64,000 nucleotides of DNA from Trebouxia sp. TZW2008 (lineage: Eukaryota; Chlorophyta; Trebouxiophyceae; Trebouxiales; Trebouxiaceae), in NCBI GenBank assembly GCA_002118135.1, contig BDIU01000014.1, forward strand, positions 124,001-188,000, given 5' to 3'. Numbering within the stretch: position 1 is the first letter of the stretch; each line of letters starts with the position of its first letter. A program made the position numbers and the translations under genes. This document shows positions 48,302 to 60,994 of the stretch, in pieces. The notes beneath the pieces were generated by a model. The model saw only the letters and a program-made list of their open reading frames with translations, made no database searches and was not told the origin of the DNA.

Positions 48302-48714
48302 TTTGCGCTTGTCAGACGGACAAGCGTCGTCACGTCAAGTGCAAGACTGGCAGCATACGCAAGCATGGCCTTCAGCAAAATTTGACAGGCACGTGAGCAG
48401 CGTGTGACACATGCCTCAGTGGGACAGGGCATTTGCACTTTCTCAAGATATGGCATGTAGCTTCAGCAACTATCGCTTCATGTTGCCACTCTTCATCATG
48501 TCCGCTGTGTTTAGTTATGCTCTTCGTACTTGGTAGTAGTAAGCAGGCGGATCACAATGAACAAATCATCAGCCTTGCATGTTTCTTACCAGCCATCTTG
48601 TAACCTTCGCATTCAAAAGATGACGATGCTGCCACATCAATTGATCAATTGCAATAGTGTACATACTTTTGTTTTGATGACAATCAAGCATGTAACAGAT
48701 AACAGTTGTCATTG

Positions 48715-49260
48715 ACTCACGCTGTGGTGCAATGGACAAGGGTATCCAGTTTGCCATTTCCTTTTGAACTGCATCTTTATGCTAAAACGCTCAGTGTATA
48801 ATCTCACTGATTGCTGCAAGCCTTTGTCTTTGCACAAGCACTGAGTGAGTAACAGCTACGCCCCACCCCACTCAGAACTGACTTTGTCACTGCTGATTTG
48901 CACAATAGAGCCCGTGTGTCACCCTTGAGATATCAAAGCGCTGCGCAAAGAGAGCAAGCGATGCGCAGAGTGAGACCATTTCAGCATTTGCTCGCACTGT
49001 AGAATGGCTTGGGAAGATGATGCAATTGCCACTAAACATGACAAGCTCTTCCAGCTGCACTGAACAGCATTGCAAAGTGCTTGCAAAGCTCAATTCTAGG
49101 CGATCCTAAGCACCTCGATGAGAAGTCACACAAAGCAGGCAAGCAGTAAAGCTGGATTGTGAAGTGCTCTGAGCTTGCTGAAGAAGCCTTACCGACTTTG
49201 CTCGAGAAGAGAATTCTTCTTTTGCTGCCAGCCACGAGGAAGTCAGTACATCTGTAGAGA
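48715..49260 (-). CDS. candidate minus-strand gene fragment, unidentified
   Basis: An exon from 49054 to 48923 (44 codons, good acceptor and donor) reads LEELVMFSGNCIIFPSHSTV then RANAEMVSLCASLALFAQRF. A second possible exon, about 48770-48723, reads either KEMANWIPLSIAPQ or an alternative frame; phase decides against the first. A possible upstream exon (49250-49190) contains FLVAGSKRRILFSS. I do not recognise a family, and start and end are unknown. Confidence 0.4.
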
Positions 49261-49939
49261 CATGCAGAACGCCATCGTTCGGCAGTCTGCAGGTGAAATA
49301 GTGCGCTCAGCTTCCAGCAGTAGACGCCTCACATGCTTTCACGATCATCCAGCGTTGTGACACTGCTGAGGTTCACTGCGATTAAGCCACGACAGGTGCG
49401 GGATGCAAGTGCATGCAAGCAGCAGGTTGAGGCAGGGTTGCAGCTACACAGATTGAGGCTGCAGGCACGCGATGTCATTGCAAAGGGGAAGGAGCACAAT
49501 TGCGCAGGCTCATTGTGAGTTGGTTTGCACTTTAAAAAAGGCGGTTCACAGGGCGTTTAGCTTTTTACAAGGGCTGCTCGGTCAAGTTTCAGTTTGATTT
49601 TGGCCTTGGTTCACTTTTGTTTCACGTTTCACGTCTTGACCGAGCAGCCATTGTAAACTCAGTATTGAGTACCCTTGGCCGTAAAAGGGCAAAATACTCA
49701 GCCAGTCCCTGTGCTCCCTGACCTTTTCTTGCGAGTTTACTGCTTCTTTGCTTGTGTATTACAACTTTCCTACAGCTCGCGATCGTTGGCAACCTTGCTG
49801 CCTTCGCCTATACCACACTACAGTAGTCTGAAAGTACCTTGCCTCAACCCGTTGCTCATTCATCGCTCTGCAGCTTCCTTTGTTTCAGCTGATATCTGCA
49901 TAGGGTACGAAGGCTTTCATGATCTGCACCACAGTTTCT

Positions 49940-52567
49940 GTGGTTTGCGCTTTGCTCTTAGTGGCACAGGTCGGCTACATAGCCGTCAATGTGTCGCCCT
50001 GTGCAGCGCTGCTGTTCATCGGATACGGTTTTCTAGGTGGGCGGACCGTTTGCTTGCTTTTTTGTTGGCTTTGCTGTGATTGAGATGAATGCTGTGCAGC
50101 AAACAGCTTTCACAGCGCCTCTGACTGTTGATGTGGTGCAGCTGCATTCCTTGGACTGCTGACTTACACAGTCGCGATATGGCTGTTGACATGTTTTGTG
50201 TCAGCAACCAAGCTGAGAAGGATCTCCAGCTGGTTTTGGCTGGCAGGGCTGATGGCGGTCACCCTGACGTTCACCACCCTCTGTGCCTTCCCGCCAAGCG
50301 CACCCATCATTGAACATTCCAATAATGCTCCTGGCTGGGTCATTGTTCAAGATTACTGGTCGATCCCTCAGTCTCACAGGACTCTGGGATTGCCATCCAC
50401 AAGTAAGTGATCTGGCTTGCTGACTTCCTCTGTCTTGCTGAAAGAACTGGTCATACTGATTATCTCTGCAACATGTTCCTCAAAGACAATCGCTAATGCA
50501 GGCTCTGTGCCGGGTTTGGCTACTGTGTACTTGGATACCGCACCCACAGACAGCTCTGCCCCTTTCTTGTCTCCTGTGGTCATGACCCGCTCAACCCTTG
50601 CAATATCCAGCTCAGCGTGGAAGCCTGATGGTGTTGTCTCTGCAGAGACATATCAATACTCTGCCAATGTTAGAGCAAGAACTGACGTTGACTCCAAGTC
50701 TGTGCAGAGGACTATGCTGCCAGCAACATCTTTGGTGCCGCCAACATCACCTTTGCCAGATGCTTTCCGCTCCTCTTCTTCTACTCCTGCAGTACCTCCT
50801 TTTGCTGGTTCACCTGACATCCCCATCACATCAGCCATTGACTCTCCTACTGCTGCACCTCCACCCTCCCCACTTGCACCTCCTCCTCCCCCCGGTGCCA
50901 TTGCTACAGTCTTTTCATCCCACTCACCTTCTCCTGACACACCTTTGCACTCCACTTCCTCATCTTCTATGTGCCCTTACCCATGCACAGCCTTAGGCAA
51001 AGTGTACCACTATCAAAGCCTCTACCCCACTTCAGGTATGCATCACCTCCATGCCTGAAAGCCAGTGTTGATCGGCTTGTGCATTCTTTGCTGCACAGTA
51101 TCGCTCCTCAAAATCGTGATGGTATGCATCACAGCGGCTTCCTCAGCTTGTACTGCAATTGGCATTGCCGGTATCAAAGCTTCTTGTCTCAATTGTCATT
51201 GTGTACAAATTCACTGGTACAGCCAGATGTGCTAGTTTTTGATACAGTATACAGCATGTTGACTTATGCTGTTGTGCTGACTGCAGTCAACTTTGATGTT
51301 GGGATGGCAATTGACACCAGGCTCCTTGGCCGCGGGCACCGCATGTCAGAAGACCATACCACTACCCAGCCTCCTGCTACTACTGGCAACATTGAAGATG
51401 CCGACATGACAACCGCAGTGGCGCTGTTTGCGACTCCAGGTGAGCCTCGTATCTCTGTGCAGTCACCTGTGATGTTATAGCAAAGTATTGATGCTGTCAT
51501 GCAATTTTGCAGCTTGGGAACAGCTTTGTATATAGCAGCTGTTAAATTATCATCTTTTGACGGTGCTTTACACATTTGCAATACTGTCAGAGTCAGCTGT
51601 GTTTGTGTTCTGACAAGTGTCCACTTTATCTTTTGAATCCCCTGCCTGTTCATGTGACCAAGGCATGTGTGTGACTTCGACTAATGTAAGCAGTGCTGTA
51701 AACGCACTTATTGTGTTTACAGGGGCTACTTTTTCAGCTGGGACCCCTGTCTGTCTGCCCAACAGCTACATGAGCATGTTGTGGAGGTGGCTCTACGCGC
51801 CCAGGGTTCTGCAGCTTCCAGGCAGCTTCGCCCCCTATCCCTCAGCTCCTATGCTGATGATACTTTCCCGCTTGGCGCCAACGACTACCACAGCAGTGGC
51901 AATTTTGCCAAAAGGTGAGCTTTCTGCTGTCTTTGCAGTTGAGTCTTTGCATTTCATGCTGTCTATGTCTAGCTTTCTGTATCTTCAGCTATTTTGGACC
52001 GCAATAACAGCTTGCTTGCTTGTTTTGGCACTTGCAACACATTTCTCTCCATGGCAGCTTGTTGGGATGGAGCTTGCTCTCTGCTGACCCACCAGCTGCA
52101 ACAATTTGTGCTGACAGTGTTCTGGCATGTGGTTCTCGCTCAATGTCACGACTCAGCTGCCATCCTGTGCAGCGCTTACTAACCAGCTTGACCTGACCGC
52201 AGATCACATGTATACCCCTGCAAGTGGCGCCATCATGGGCCCCAATGATACCATCACAGCCAACGAGACCGCCATTGACAACACTACCATGGGCACCTCT
52301 TCCTGTGATGACTCAACAACCTATAACAGTACCCTCAGCTCTGAAAACCAGACTTCATCAGAGCATCCTACTGCTGCCAATGTTCCAGTCAGCAGAGGAG
52401 ACGCCAAGTTCTACTTGGGTGACCTGAACAACATGAGTCAGCCAGGACTGATGGCTTTGCTTCACTCCCTTGGTCAGGACGTCCCTGTTACCATTGCACC
52501 CTCTAGGATGGAAGTCTTTGGCTCTGTTGTGTCCCTGTTGATTGCATCAGACAGAATAGCACACTAA
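49940..52567 (+). CDS. polytopic membrane protein with long N-glycosylation-rich C-terminal region, unidentified
   Basis: Exons about 49940-50036, 50142-50402, 50502-51035, 51287-51439 and 51723-51914 join in frame. The first two encode three or four hydrophobic helices (VSVVCALLLVAQVGYIAVNV; AAFLGLLTYTVAIWLLTCFV; WFWLAGLMAVTLTFTTLCAF). Next come SHRTLGLPST, GSVPGLATVYLDTA and a Ser/Pro/Ala-rich stretch with PPPPSPLAPPPPP. The final frame (about 52110-52567) has many N-x-S/T sites (NDTITANETAIDNTTMG; NSTLSSENQTS) and ends at TAA. One exon near 51990-52110 is ambiguous in phase, so the join to the last exon is not proven. Topology suggests a lumenal or extracellular C-terminal domain. The true N-terminus lies further upstream. 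No family recognised. Confidence 0.5.
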
Positions 52568-53182
52568 GCTCCATCCTTGTATATTGGTATTCAAGTTGTG
52601 TTGAGACTTTACTTTGTGTTTCTACCAGGTTTTGTTTGACTTGTTGAGCGTCGCTATGACCTTCCAATTGTCAGCCAATATTCCTTTAGCCTGTCAGTTG
52701 AAAACATGTTGACAACTTGCTCTAGCCTGTCAGTTGAAAACATGTTGACAACTTGCTCTGGATTAGGTTTTGACTGTGACTCTCAAATAGATTCTGTAAA
52801 CATGTAATACAGTACATCCGCTCTCAAACGTATCGATTACTTTGCATTCTGCATCTTGGCTAGCTTGCAAAGAGCCCTGCATTTGCCATCTAGATGTACA
52901 GCAGCGCCATGATCACATGTTCTACATTGCAATATCACCATCACAACAGGACATGCATTAGATTGTCTGCAACATCATGCAAGTTGATGCCTGATACCAT
53001 CGCGCTTTGCACTGCATTGCGGCAACTGCCTTTGAGCTAACAATGATCACTGGTATGGTGTTACTGCATGCACTGTGGCAATGTGCATGTCATGCAGAGC
53101 AACAAGCCACGCAGCCAGCGCCATGCATCAGAATAGATCATGGAGCATCGATGTCTTGCAGAATGTGCTGACTGCGTTGATG
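52568..53182. other. intergenic, nothing further recognised
   Basis: It holds the 36-bp duplication and otherwise only short unsupported frames. Confidence 0.45.
52687..52758. repeat. 36-bp perfect tandem duplication
   Basis: Two exact copies starting TAGCCTGTCAGTTGAAAACA lie just downstream of the membrane-protein gene, in its 3' flank or UTR. Confidence 0.95.
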
Positions 53183-53564
53183 CTATGCTACAATCTGAAG
53201 CTTTGGGTCAGAGTTGACTGTGACAGCGATGTATGTTGTTTGAAGCCCTGCCTACATGCATGCGTCCAGACAATGCCCATCTCATTCACCCGCTCATGGG
53301 TTGCATTACAGCCTGTGCAAGTAAGAGAACTGCATCAGATCCGCCATAAACCTTCACAGCAAAATGGCAACCTGTCTGGCTTCTCTTGAGAGTTGAGGCA
53401 GAAGCTGAGACAGGAACCTGGCTATCGCCACTGTCCGCTATTTCAACGATGTCGTTCAACAATTTGCTCGAAAGCTTGCAGTCATCTGCCGTGAAACGCG
53501 TCAATCGATCATTAGCACTTGTTTCGAGTTCACGCACTGTCTCGCCAGAGCTCGCAATTCCCAT
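53183..53564 (-). CDS. small protein, unidentified (94 aa)
   Basis: Three exons (53564-53372, 53312-53256 and 53217-53183) join in frame, with phase-1 junctions, to 94 aa ending in TAG. It starts MGIASSGETVRELETSANDR and continues LTRFTADDCKLSSKLLNDIV, a helical, likely coiled-coil N-terminus, then NATHERVNEMGIVWTHA. There is no signal peptide. The size and helix suggest a subunit of a small complex, but I recognise no family. It is head to head with the gene starting at 53661. Confidence 0.5.
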
Positions 53565-53660
53565 ACAGAATTGGTGATCAGACGCCAGTAATCCCTTAGT
53601 ATACGATCAGCGACTGCGAGCTGGCGTCACGCGTGCTGTGCATAGTATTTACGCGTGAAT
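53565..53660. promoter_or_regulatory. very short bidirectional promoter
   Basis: Only 96 bp lie between the two divergent ATGs (53564 minus, 53661 plus). If both models hold, the 5' UTRs must be tiny or overlap. Confidence 0.4.
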
Positions 53661-56600
53661 ATGGAAGAGCTTCGACGGAATGTAGCTTTGGAAGACCGAA
53701 AGCCTTCGCGCTCGGTGAGCTGAGCAACCTCTCGAATGCCGTGCATGCGTGTACTGACCAGCTGAACAGCGCCGATTGATTGTAACGGGTGTTTTGCACA
53801 GGAACCCTTGAGATGGCAACGGGACGTCATTCAGCAGGTCAGTTGCCAGCCACAAGCCGCTGCGCCAAAGCTTTTGCTGGTCGCATCCGCACGGCTTTCA
53901 AAGCTACTGCAGCACTTTCTCCTCACCTTTTGTGCTTGGTGCAGGTGGGTTTCAGGCTCACCTTGGTGTTGCAGCCATTTTGCCTGTGAATCATCACCAT
54001 CAACCTGGCATTGCAGAAAAGGGAACAGCATGTCTTGAGGTCAAGACTCACTAGCTTTGCAGAAAGTTGCTCAGCAAACCCACCAGCTCTTGGTAAGTCA
54101 GCTTCGTCATATCACAAGTTTTGGATGCAGACCTTCTGTCTCTAGATGTTAACCCGTATTGCATGTCACATATCACACAAAGCACGGTGATGATTCACTT
54201 GCTGTGCACAAATTTTGTGTCATGTACTGCATGAGCATCAGGAGTGACACAAAACATGTGCACAGCAAGCGAGTCATCACCGTGCTTTGTATGACATGTG
54301 ACATGCACTACGCTGTACATCATGCAGTACATTGGATGCATGCCCATCATTAGCGACATCTTACACGCCAGCTGCTTTGCCTTGTATTGCCTGGCTGCGT
54401 TTGAGCTGATCTGTCACATCCTATAGGGAAGCAGAAAGGACCTCCAACGCACAATCCCTTGACCTTCTCTTGCAGTCTCCTATCCATGACACATGCGGTG
54501 CATCAGCTTGCATTCTTGACACAGAAGTCAGCTTGGTCCGCAACACACTATACAAACATCCAGTTTTTCTGGAACTGCTACTCTACCTTTCCCACCAGAA
54601 GCCACCTGCACCACAGCTGTGGGCAGCATTGTCAAAGGTCAGACTCTCCTGCTGCAATCGTGTTGCTGACTTGACTCACTGCTGAGTGCTGCCTTTGTTC
54701 ACCTGAGCTTCTTGTAGTGTTCAAGGACACAAATTGCCCAAACGCTGACAAGCAGAATTGACAGCAACACAATGTCTTTTGCACCACAAACTTCAGTACA
54801 ACTTGCAATGGCGACCATATTGCACTGATCCTGCTCCTGCTCCTGCTCCTGCTAGATGCATCTAGCCACTCTCGGCACCATTGCTTCATGCAATGTGCCT
54901 TCAGCAGAGTTACTCTTGCTTTCGTGGGCACTGCTTGTTTGTGTCCTCATCGCTTTGTCTTTGTAGTTTTCGAAGCTACCGAATCTCATTTGCTTGTTCC
55001 TGGCAAGTGAGATTTGCTGGCTTCTCAAACTATCCAGACTGACGTATTTGGACTCAAGCAGGCAGTGAAACTGAAAGGAACAAGACTGTGCCAGACAATT
55101 GTTGCATCTAATAACCCTTGGTATCTTTATTGGCAAACTCTCACCTGGGCCAGCTTTCATGTGAGCTGAAGGCTTTGATGCCAGCAGCAATCGCCAATAA
55201 AGTACAGCAAAATGGCAAACATGGTGTCATACCACTGCTTTATCACGTGCTGCAACAGCATCTTACTGTTTGCCTAGGTCCAGGGTGGCACACGACCATA
55301 CCAATCACATAGCATAGCTACAGACTCAGCGTTCTGCTCCATGCATGCCTTCTCAGGGCTTGCAATAAGGCATATGCATGCAGTCAACAAGTTGCAATTT
55401 CTGCAACCTTGATGCATGGCCTTTGAGGCAAGCACAGCTCAGCTTCTTACTGTGCACTCAAAACTGTCACGAACTCATGGGGCATAGGAAAGTTTGGCAT
55501 GCCTGATGCCAAATCTCCTTTGCATCAGTCAGTCGGAACATCCCTATGCTCCATGTCATGGTGGCAAGTCTTGTGCCTGATGATGGGCTAGCAGTGGTTT
55601 TGATAGCATCCATATTTGCTTTGTTCTATTCTGCAACTATCTTCCACCTCTTGTTGATGCAGCTGGTAACACTGCCATTCTGCATTGCACTGCATCAATG
55701 CCAAACTAGTAGTCTGCTCTGCTCAAACCTGTATGGAGAACATCTCTGAGGGTATGCATGCGTCCTCAAAGGGTCACACAATCACAATGTCTACCACTTT
55801 CATGCACGGACATTTGGCAGCCGCATCCCAGCACATTGGCTTGCTATGAACTTGAGGAGTAAGGCAAAATTTCAGCATGCTTGCTTGATGATGAGCTGAC
55901 AGGGTTTGTCACCAGCTACAGCATCAGCCGGTGGACTGCACGGTGTATTGCAGTCCACCATCTTCCTTTGTATCTGGTGTAGAGCTCGGCAGCTTCTGTC
56001 AAGTTCTGTTTGCTTGCATGAGCTGGCATCACTCCTTGCTGAAAATCCAAAAGCCTCTGTCAACTGAGTCATCTGTATCTTGTTCTGCAACACCTGTTAT
56101 CTGTGGCATGGTACACATTGCAGTTCACTAGCCTTTTTTGTATCTGGTGTGAAGCTCGGCAGCTTTAGTCAAGTTCTGTTTGCTTGCATGATCCAGCATA
56201 CTCCTTCCCAAAGATCAAATAGCCTTGGCAACTGAGTCACTTGTATCTTGTATGGCAATTCCTGTTTTGTGTGGCTGCTGTATAAACACTGGTGTGCAAT
56301 GGGCTTTATATATGGGATTGAGCCACTTGATGCTCACAAGCGAATCCATGCTGGTTCCCACTGTCTGGCTGGTGTTGAAAGTGATATCACGATCATGACA
56401 AGTGTGTTTTATAGCAGCGCCATTTTGGGTCATAGCAGCACTTTGATCCTTGCATGCAGCAATTGCAGCAGCACAAAGAGGAAACCTTGGGTACACAGAG
56501 GAGCATCTCCTGTCAGACGTGCGGCTTGACATGTTGCTCACATGTCAAAAAGTGGATCTGATTGGAGATGCTGCTCTTGTGGGAGTCTGCAGGATACTCC

Positions 56601-57010
56601 TCTGTGTTGGTCTAATGGCAGACATGGTGAATCATGTACTTCTTCTTGACCCTTCTGAAGCTGCCTGAAGCTGCTGCTGTGGTAGCCTCATCCTGTTCTT
56701 CAAAGCACAGGATTAGGTTATCACAGCAGGAACTTGAGCAGGGTCCAGAAGGACCATGGAATGCGATGCGCTGTTCACGCGGCAGCTTTTTGACTGTTGT
56801 CTGTAGCAGTCTCAGCAGCACAAGCAGATTTTGAAGCAAGAGTGACCGGAACAATGGAGTGTCTGCTGGTTGATTCGCCGCTTAACATGTCAGCTAGAGG
56901 GTTTCCCCTGATCTGGTCTATCAGCAGGCATGGCAAATTGCATAAGATGTCACATCTAACTCTCAACAGCAGGCAGCTGCATGACGATTGTCCACACCCA
57001 ATTGGTTTGC
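53661..57010 (+). CDS. multi-exon helical protein, unidentified (3' end open)
   Basis: Exons 53661-53714 (MEELRRNVALEDRKPSRS), 53802-53837, 54063-54092, 54476-54637 (NTLYKHPVFLELLLYLSHQK), 55154-55277 (IANKVQQNGKHGVIPLLYHV) and 55529-55665 (MLHVMVASLVPDDGLAVVLI) join in phase with consensus splice sites. Further exons near 56460-56610 (RGNLGYTEEHLLSDVRLDML) and 56810-57000 (ADFEARVTGTMECLLVDSPL) continue in plausible phase; one linking exon is missing. The protein is mostly helical, possibly a HEAT/ARM-like scaffold, but no family signature is recognised. It ends by about 57.4 kb, where minus-strand coding begins. Confidence 0.5.
54155..54312. repeat. long inverted repeat (68-bp arms, 22-bp loop)
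   Basis: Arm 54155-54222 and the reverse complement of 54245-54312 match at roughly 60 of 68 positions, including CAAAGCACGGTGATGA and TTGCTGTGCACA. The transcript would fold into a long hairpin on either strand. It lies in an intron of the plus-strand gene starting at 53661. Confidence 0.92.
55935..56275 (+). repeat. tandem duplication, unit about 169 bp
   Basis: TTTGTATCTGGTGTAGAGCT near 55968 recurs as TTTGTATCTGGTGTGAAGCT near 56137. The following AAGTTCTGTTTGCTTGCATG and CAACTGAGTCA.TGTATCTTG blocks recur at the same offset. It lies between exons of the plus-strand gene. A short hairpin (GGTGGACTGCA with TGCAGTCCACC, 55930-55960) is in the first copy. Confidence 0.85.
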
Positions 57011-57423
57011 TGCAATCTTGAGTCAACCTGCAGATGGTGCATCTTGCACTTAACCGGGTCAAGATGCATGCCAATTGAGCAAAACTCTCAAGGGTGTTTT
57101 GAACAATCATTGAGTCTTTTTGCTTGTTTGGTGTGTGTGTTGCATAGCACCTGGGGTCTGATGCCGTACCGTTTTGCTCGAAGATGGCTTGAGGTCGGGT
57201 GCATTTGAGATGCAGACCTCGTGCTCATTGAGCACTACACACTGGCTCAGTAAACAAAACTGGATCAGCAAACAAGGCCTTTTACAGTGATGACTCACTT
57301 ATAAGCTTTGCTTTGGTTTAATAACTTGGTGCATTAATTGGATGTGAAAAGCTAAAAGGACGCAGCCTGACGTCTATGCAGCCTGACGCCTATGCATAGG
57401 AACCAATCAGCAGGCCACATCCA

Positions 57424-58464
57424 TCATGCAGCATGCTTGCAAGGATCCTGCTGGTTGGCTTGGACGTTGCATGATGCATGCGGCTTGCTATTTGATTGCT
57501 GCATGCATGGCATTTGCTCAAGCCTTTGTGTTACTGCTCCTGACACAAAGGTGTGCATAAAATAGGGCACATACTCCACCTGTTCTGCTGCCTGCAGAGC
57601 TGACAGCAGGCATGATGGGTGGTCTAGCATGAGAAGAGTGCGCTCAAGCAGGTGTTGGCTGTTGTCAACATCTGCTTGATTTTCCTCCCTCATTTCCTGG
57701 ACTACCTTGACGACTGCTTGCTGCTGATGGCAGGCAGTTTGACTGATCAATTGATTGATCGATACGTGTGCCCACAATGTAGGTCACAGGTATGCCTCAA
57801 CCTATTTCTGTAGGCCATACGGCAGGCTCATTCTGTCACCTGGTAGGCAGTCCAGTACCACATATGTTGCTGTGTCACCAGCTCAGTGGCTATAGCATCT
57901 GCAAGGACAAGTTTACCAACTGCAAACTCAAGACTGTGATGGGCTGTATCTGTCTTCATGTCTGGTCTGACAATACAAGACCATCATGTCCCTGCCAAGC
58001 AAGCAACATGTAGCTCATTTCATTTTCATTCATTCTGAAGGTGTGCTAGACAGGTCCAGCTAGGTGTACATTGGAGCAATCAGCTGTCTTCCGTACATGT
58101 ATTTGGGCACGTCCTAGATTTTCTGCAAGCAAAGGACCATAAGCTGATTTAGGCAACACTTTGGCAGCTGATAGTGTCCTGCTCTGGATCACCTGTGTGT
58201 TTGCAGTATAAGCACCTTTTGCGGGAGCGATTGATCCTGAGCTGCCTGAATTCTTGACATTGAGGATTTAGCTGAGGCAATTTAGGCTCAAGGAAAGGCA
58301 ATTCATTGAAGCTCAGTTGCCTAACCTGCACAGCAAGCTCAACCGTGACTCAGCTTCCAATGCTTGAGCGCGCTTTCATCTGACGGGGACAGATCAGGAG
58401 CTTCACTTGTATGCCAGTCAGAAGGTGACAGGATTGCAAGCTGGGCTTCAGATCTCTTTTCTGT
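57424..58464 (-). CDS. 3' part of an unidentified minus-strand gene
   Basis: The last exon (within 57780-57424) reads SQTACHQQQAVVKVVQEMRE then DNSQHLLERTLLMLDHPSCL and ends in a stop at 57424. Upstream, 58331-58180 reads VRQLSFNELPFLEPKLPQLN then INRSRKRCLYCK, and 58464-58340 reads KRSEAQLAILSPSDWHTSEA after a good acceptor. The RKRCLYCK patch resembles the start of a C-terminal zinc motif as in some DDE transposases, but the rest of such a motif was not found. Exon joins are not established. Confidence 0.4.
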
Positions 58465-60994
58465 AACAGCAGGAATTCTTGAGCACTGAAGCTTGCGTCA
58501 TAGTTCCAACTCACCTTTTGACTTTGCTCCTAATACAATCAGCTCAGTGTCAAATCTAAATGGCAGCTGCTCGCTCGCTCATGCAAAACGTCACTTACTT
58601 TTCTGTGTGTACCAACAGAGTGTGATGCAAGGCACCCCTTCCACCTTGTTGCATGGACAAATTGTTTACATTGACAGCCGCGTCAATTGTACTATGACCC
58701 ACGTGCAGCACCTGTGTCTTGTGGTGGTTAGACTCGATGCAATGAAAGCTTTTTTCAAATGAGATAGACAGCTGTGCTCAATCTGGCAATGCCATTGCAG
58801 CCCGAGATCCGGGAATGTTGTCTTCGGGTAAGCGTGTGACCATCGCACGCTTGCACAGACCCACTCAGAAACAAACTTTCCCGGTCCTTTTGCTGTATAG
58901 CAACAATCGTCTAGCGTGGCATTGAACAGTTTTACAGCGCCTCCTGTGCATGATCACACTCTGTGCAGCGTCATACATGGCCTGTGAGTTTTGAGGCTTT
59001 CTTGGCCTGTGTTGCATACACATCTGTGAGCCTGCAAGCACATCTCAAACAAGAGCAGGTTTGTATGACAAGGACCAATTTGATTCAAGTACCTTGCTTG
59101 GTCATTGTCTGGTGAGCAACCTCTCTGCTGCTTTGAATGAGAAGCACGCATGTGTAGCGTATCAGCTTTCAAAGTTTGTGTGTGCTGCAGGTCATCAAAA
59201 GGACTCTCCTGACCCTGCAAACGGCCCTTGCAAAGCCCCACTTATCGACATCTATAAAGCATTTGTCACTGTCAAGGCCTGGACAGTGCCCCCTGTATCA
59301 CGGAGACATACAGCAGAAGCAACCGTAAAAGCACTGGGCAATATTGTGCCAAGCTACCTCTTCCTCACTGACAGGCAGGTGAACAATTCAGATTAGCTAG
59401 GTACTCTTCAGGCAAAATCATTGTCAACGGCATTCCTTTGCAAGTAATGCACATAGACATGCAAGTCTTGGGCTCAGCCACCTGATTCTTGAAAGATGTT
59501 TCCAAAACTGCAGCAGGCTGCCTGGTCTAACCTGTGTTTGCAAAGCGTCTGCAAGCATTGTTTGCTAGCTCAACCTTTGCAACACCAGCATACATGACAT
59601 GCATGTCTTGTGCTAAGACAAGAGTCACCTGGTCCTTAAGGTATGTGCTCTAGCTAGCCACAGCCTGTCTGACAGCATGTGCCGATCAAGCATCTTTGGT
59701 GTGCCGACCGTCAATGGCAAAGCCTGAAACTCAGCTGCTCAACACCCTTTGCCCAGCGCAGAAGTCAACCAGTACTGTCAGTGTCATCGTTCTGACAGTG
59801 TCCTGCTCTGTGTGACATACTGAAGTTAAGCTTTGCTGCAAATCTTGAATGCCATGTTTTGGTGGTCGCCAGTTGGAGACAGTTCTGAGGAGCCATCACG
59901 GCCACTCAACCTGTGGCATGGGTGTCTGTTCAGAACTCTCAATTACGTGTGATCAAAATTTGGCTACCGGTGATTCGCAGCACAAGGAGCGAGATTGCAT
60001 ACAGCATGGCCCTTCTGCATGATCACAGGCACAAGCTGAGCATCTCAGAATGATGGTGACACCAAAGGATCAGTGCAAGGCTGACATGCAAACCCGCCAC
60101 CTAAAAGGCATGTGACATGCATCAAGGTGTATCAAAATCTGCTCTGGCTTGCTGGCGTAAGCTTATTAAAGGGGCATGCCAGAAATACAGACACATGAGG
60201 CAACAATGCCTTGCCCTTCTTAGATGGTTTGTGGTTTTGGATCAAACAGTCTGATGCGTACCTCCAGCTTATGTGCCATGCTCAGAAGAGTTTTAGGTGC
60301 ACATCAGGCTGTTTGTTTCCAAGCCACACGCCACCTGAGAACTGCAAGGCATTGCTGATTGATGAATCTGTTACTTTGCTCTGCTGCTGGTTGGTCATCT
60401 GTGCATGCACACCAACAGAAGCTTCTGACATCTTGCAGCATTTCCATGATGAGCGCAAGTCATGTTGACCAGCAGCAGTGTTATGTTGCTCTCTCAGCTA
60501 GACAGCGCTCGGCCTGCCTGCTCATGAGCAGTGTCTCCAAGCACTGTTTGGTCACGAGAGCAGCAAGAGACAGCTTCTGCTGGCACAATCCTGCAGTCCC
60601 ACTTCTGCTGTTGGCTGCTCACACTTGACACATGCTCTGAACAGCAGCGTGCCAAAGGGGTCGGAGCTACATGAACATAGCATGCTCAAGACTGCTCTAG
60701 CTGTCTTTTTCAAATCAGATGTGTCAGTATTGCAGGGATGTTAGCATGATGCAACAGGCTGTGCACATGATGCTGTGCCAATCACATCTGCGTCATAGCA
60801 AGGGCGCTTGGCTAGTCCTTCTTGCCAGCATTAGGCTGAGCTTGTAGGGCTCGTTGTGCAGCTCTACAGGCTGAGCCAAATGCCTGCAAAGAAGGGTGTG
60901 GCATGTGCTTATACTGGCAGTTTGCTGCTAAGATTTTGCAGGGGTGATAGCAGCAATTGACCTTTTCCACTAGCACTTCCTGCCTGATTGTATG
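58465..60994. other. region without a resolved gene
   Basis: Open stretches on plus (59050-59396, 60211-60628) and minus (59240-58960) compete and have no family signal. A minus-strand segment near 60890-60820 (RAAQRALQAQPNAGKKD plus stop) could be a C-terminus of the repeated-exon gene to the right. Confidence 0.3.
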
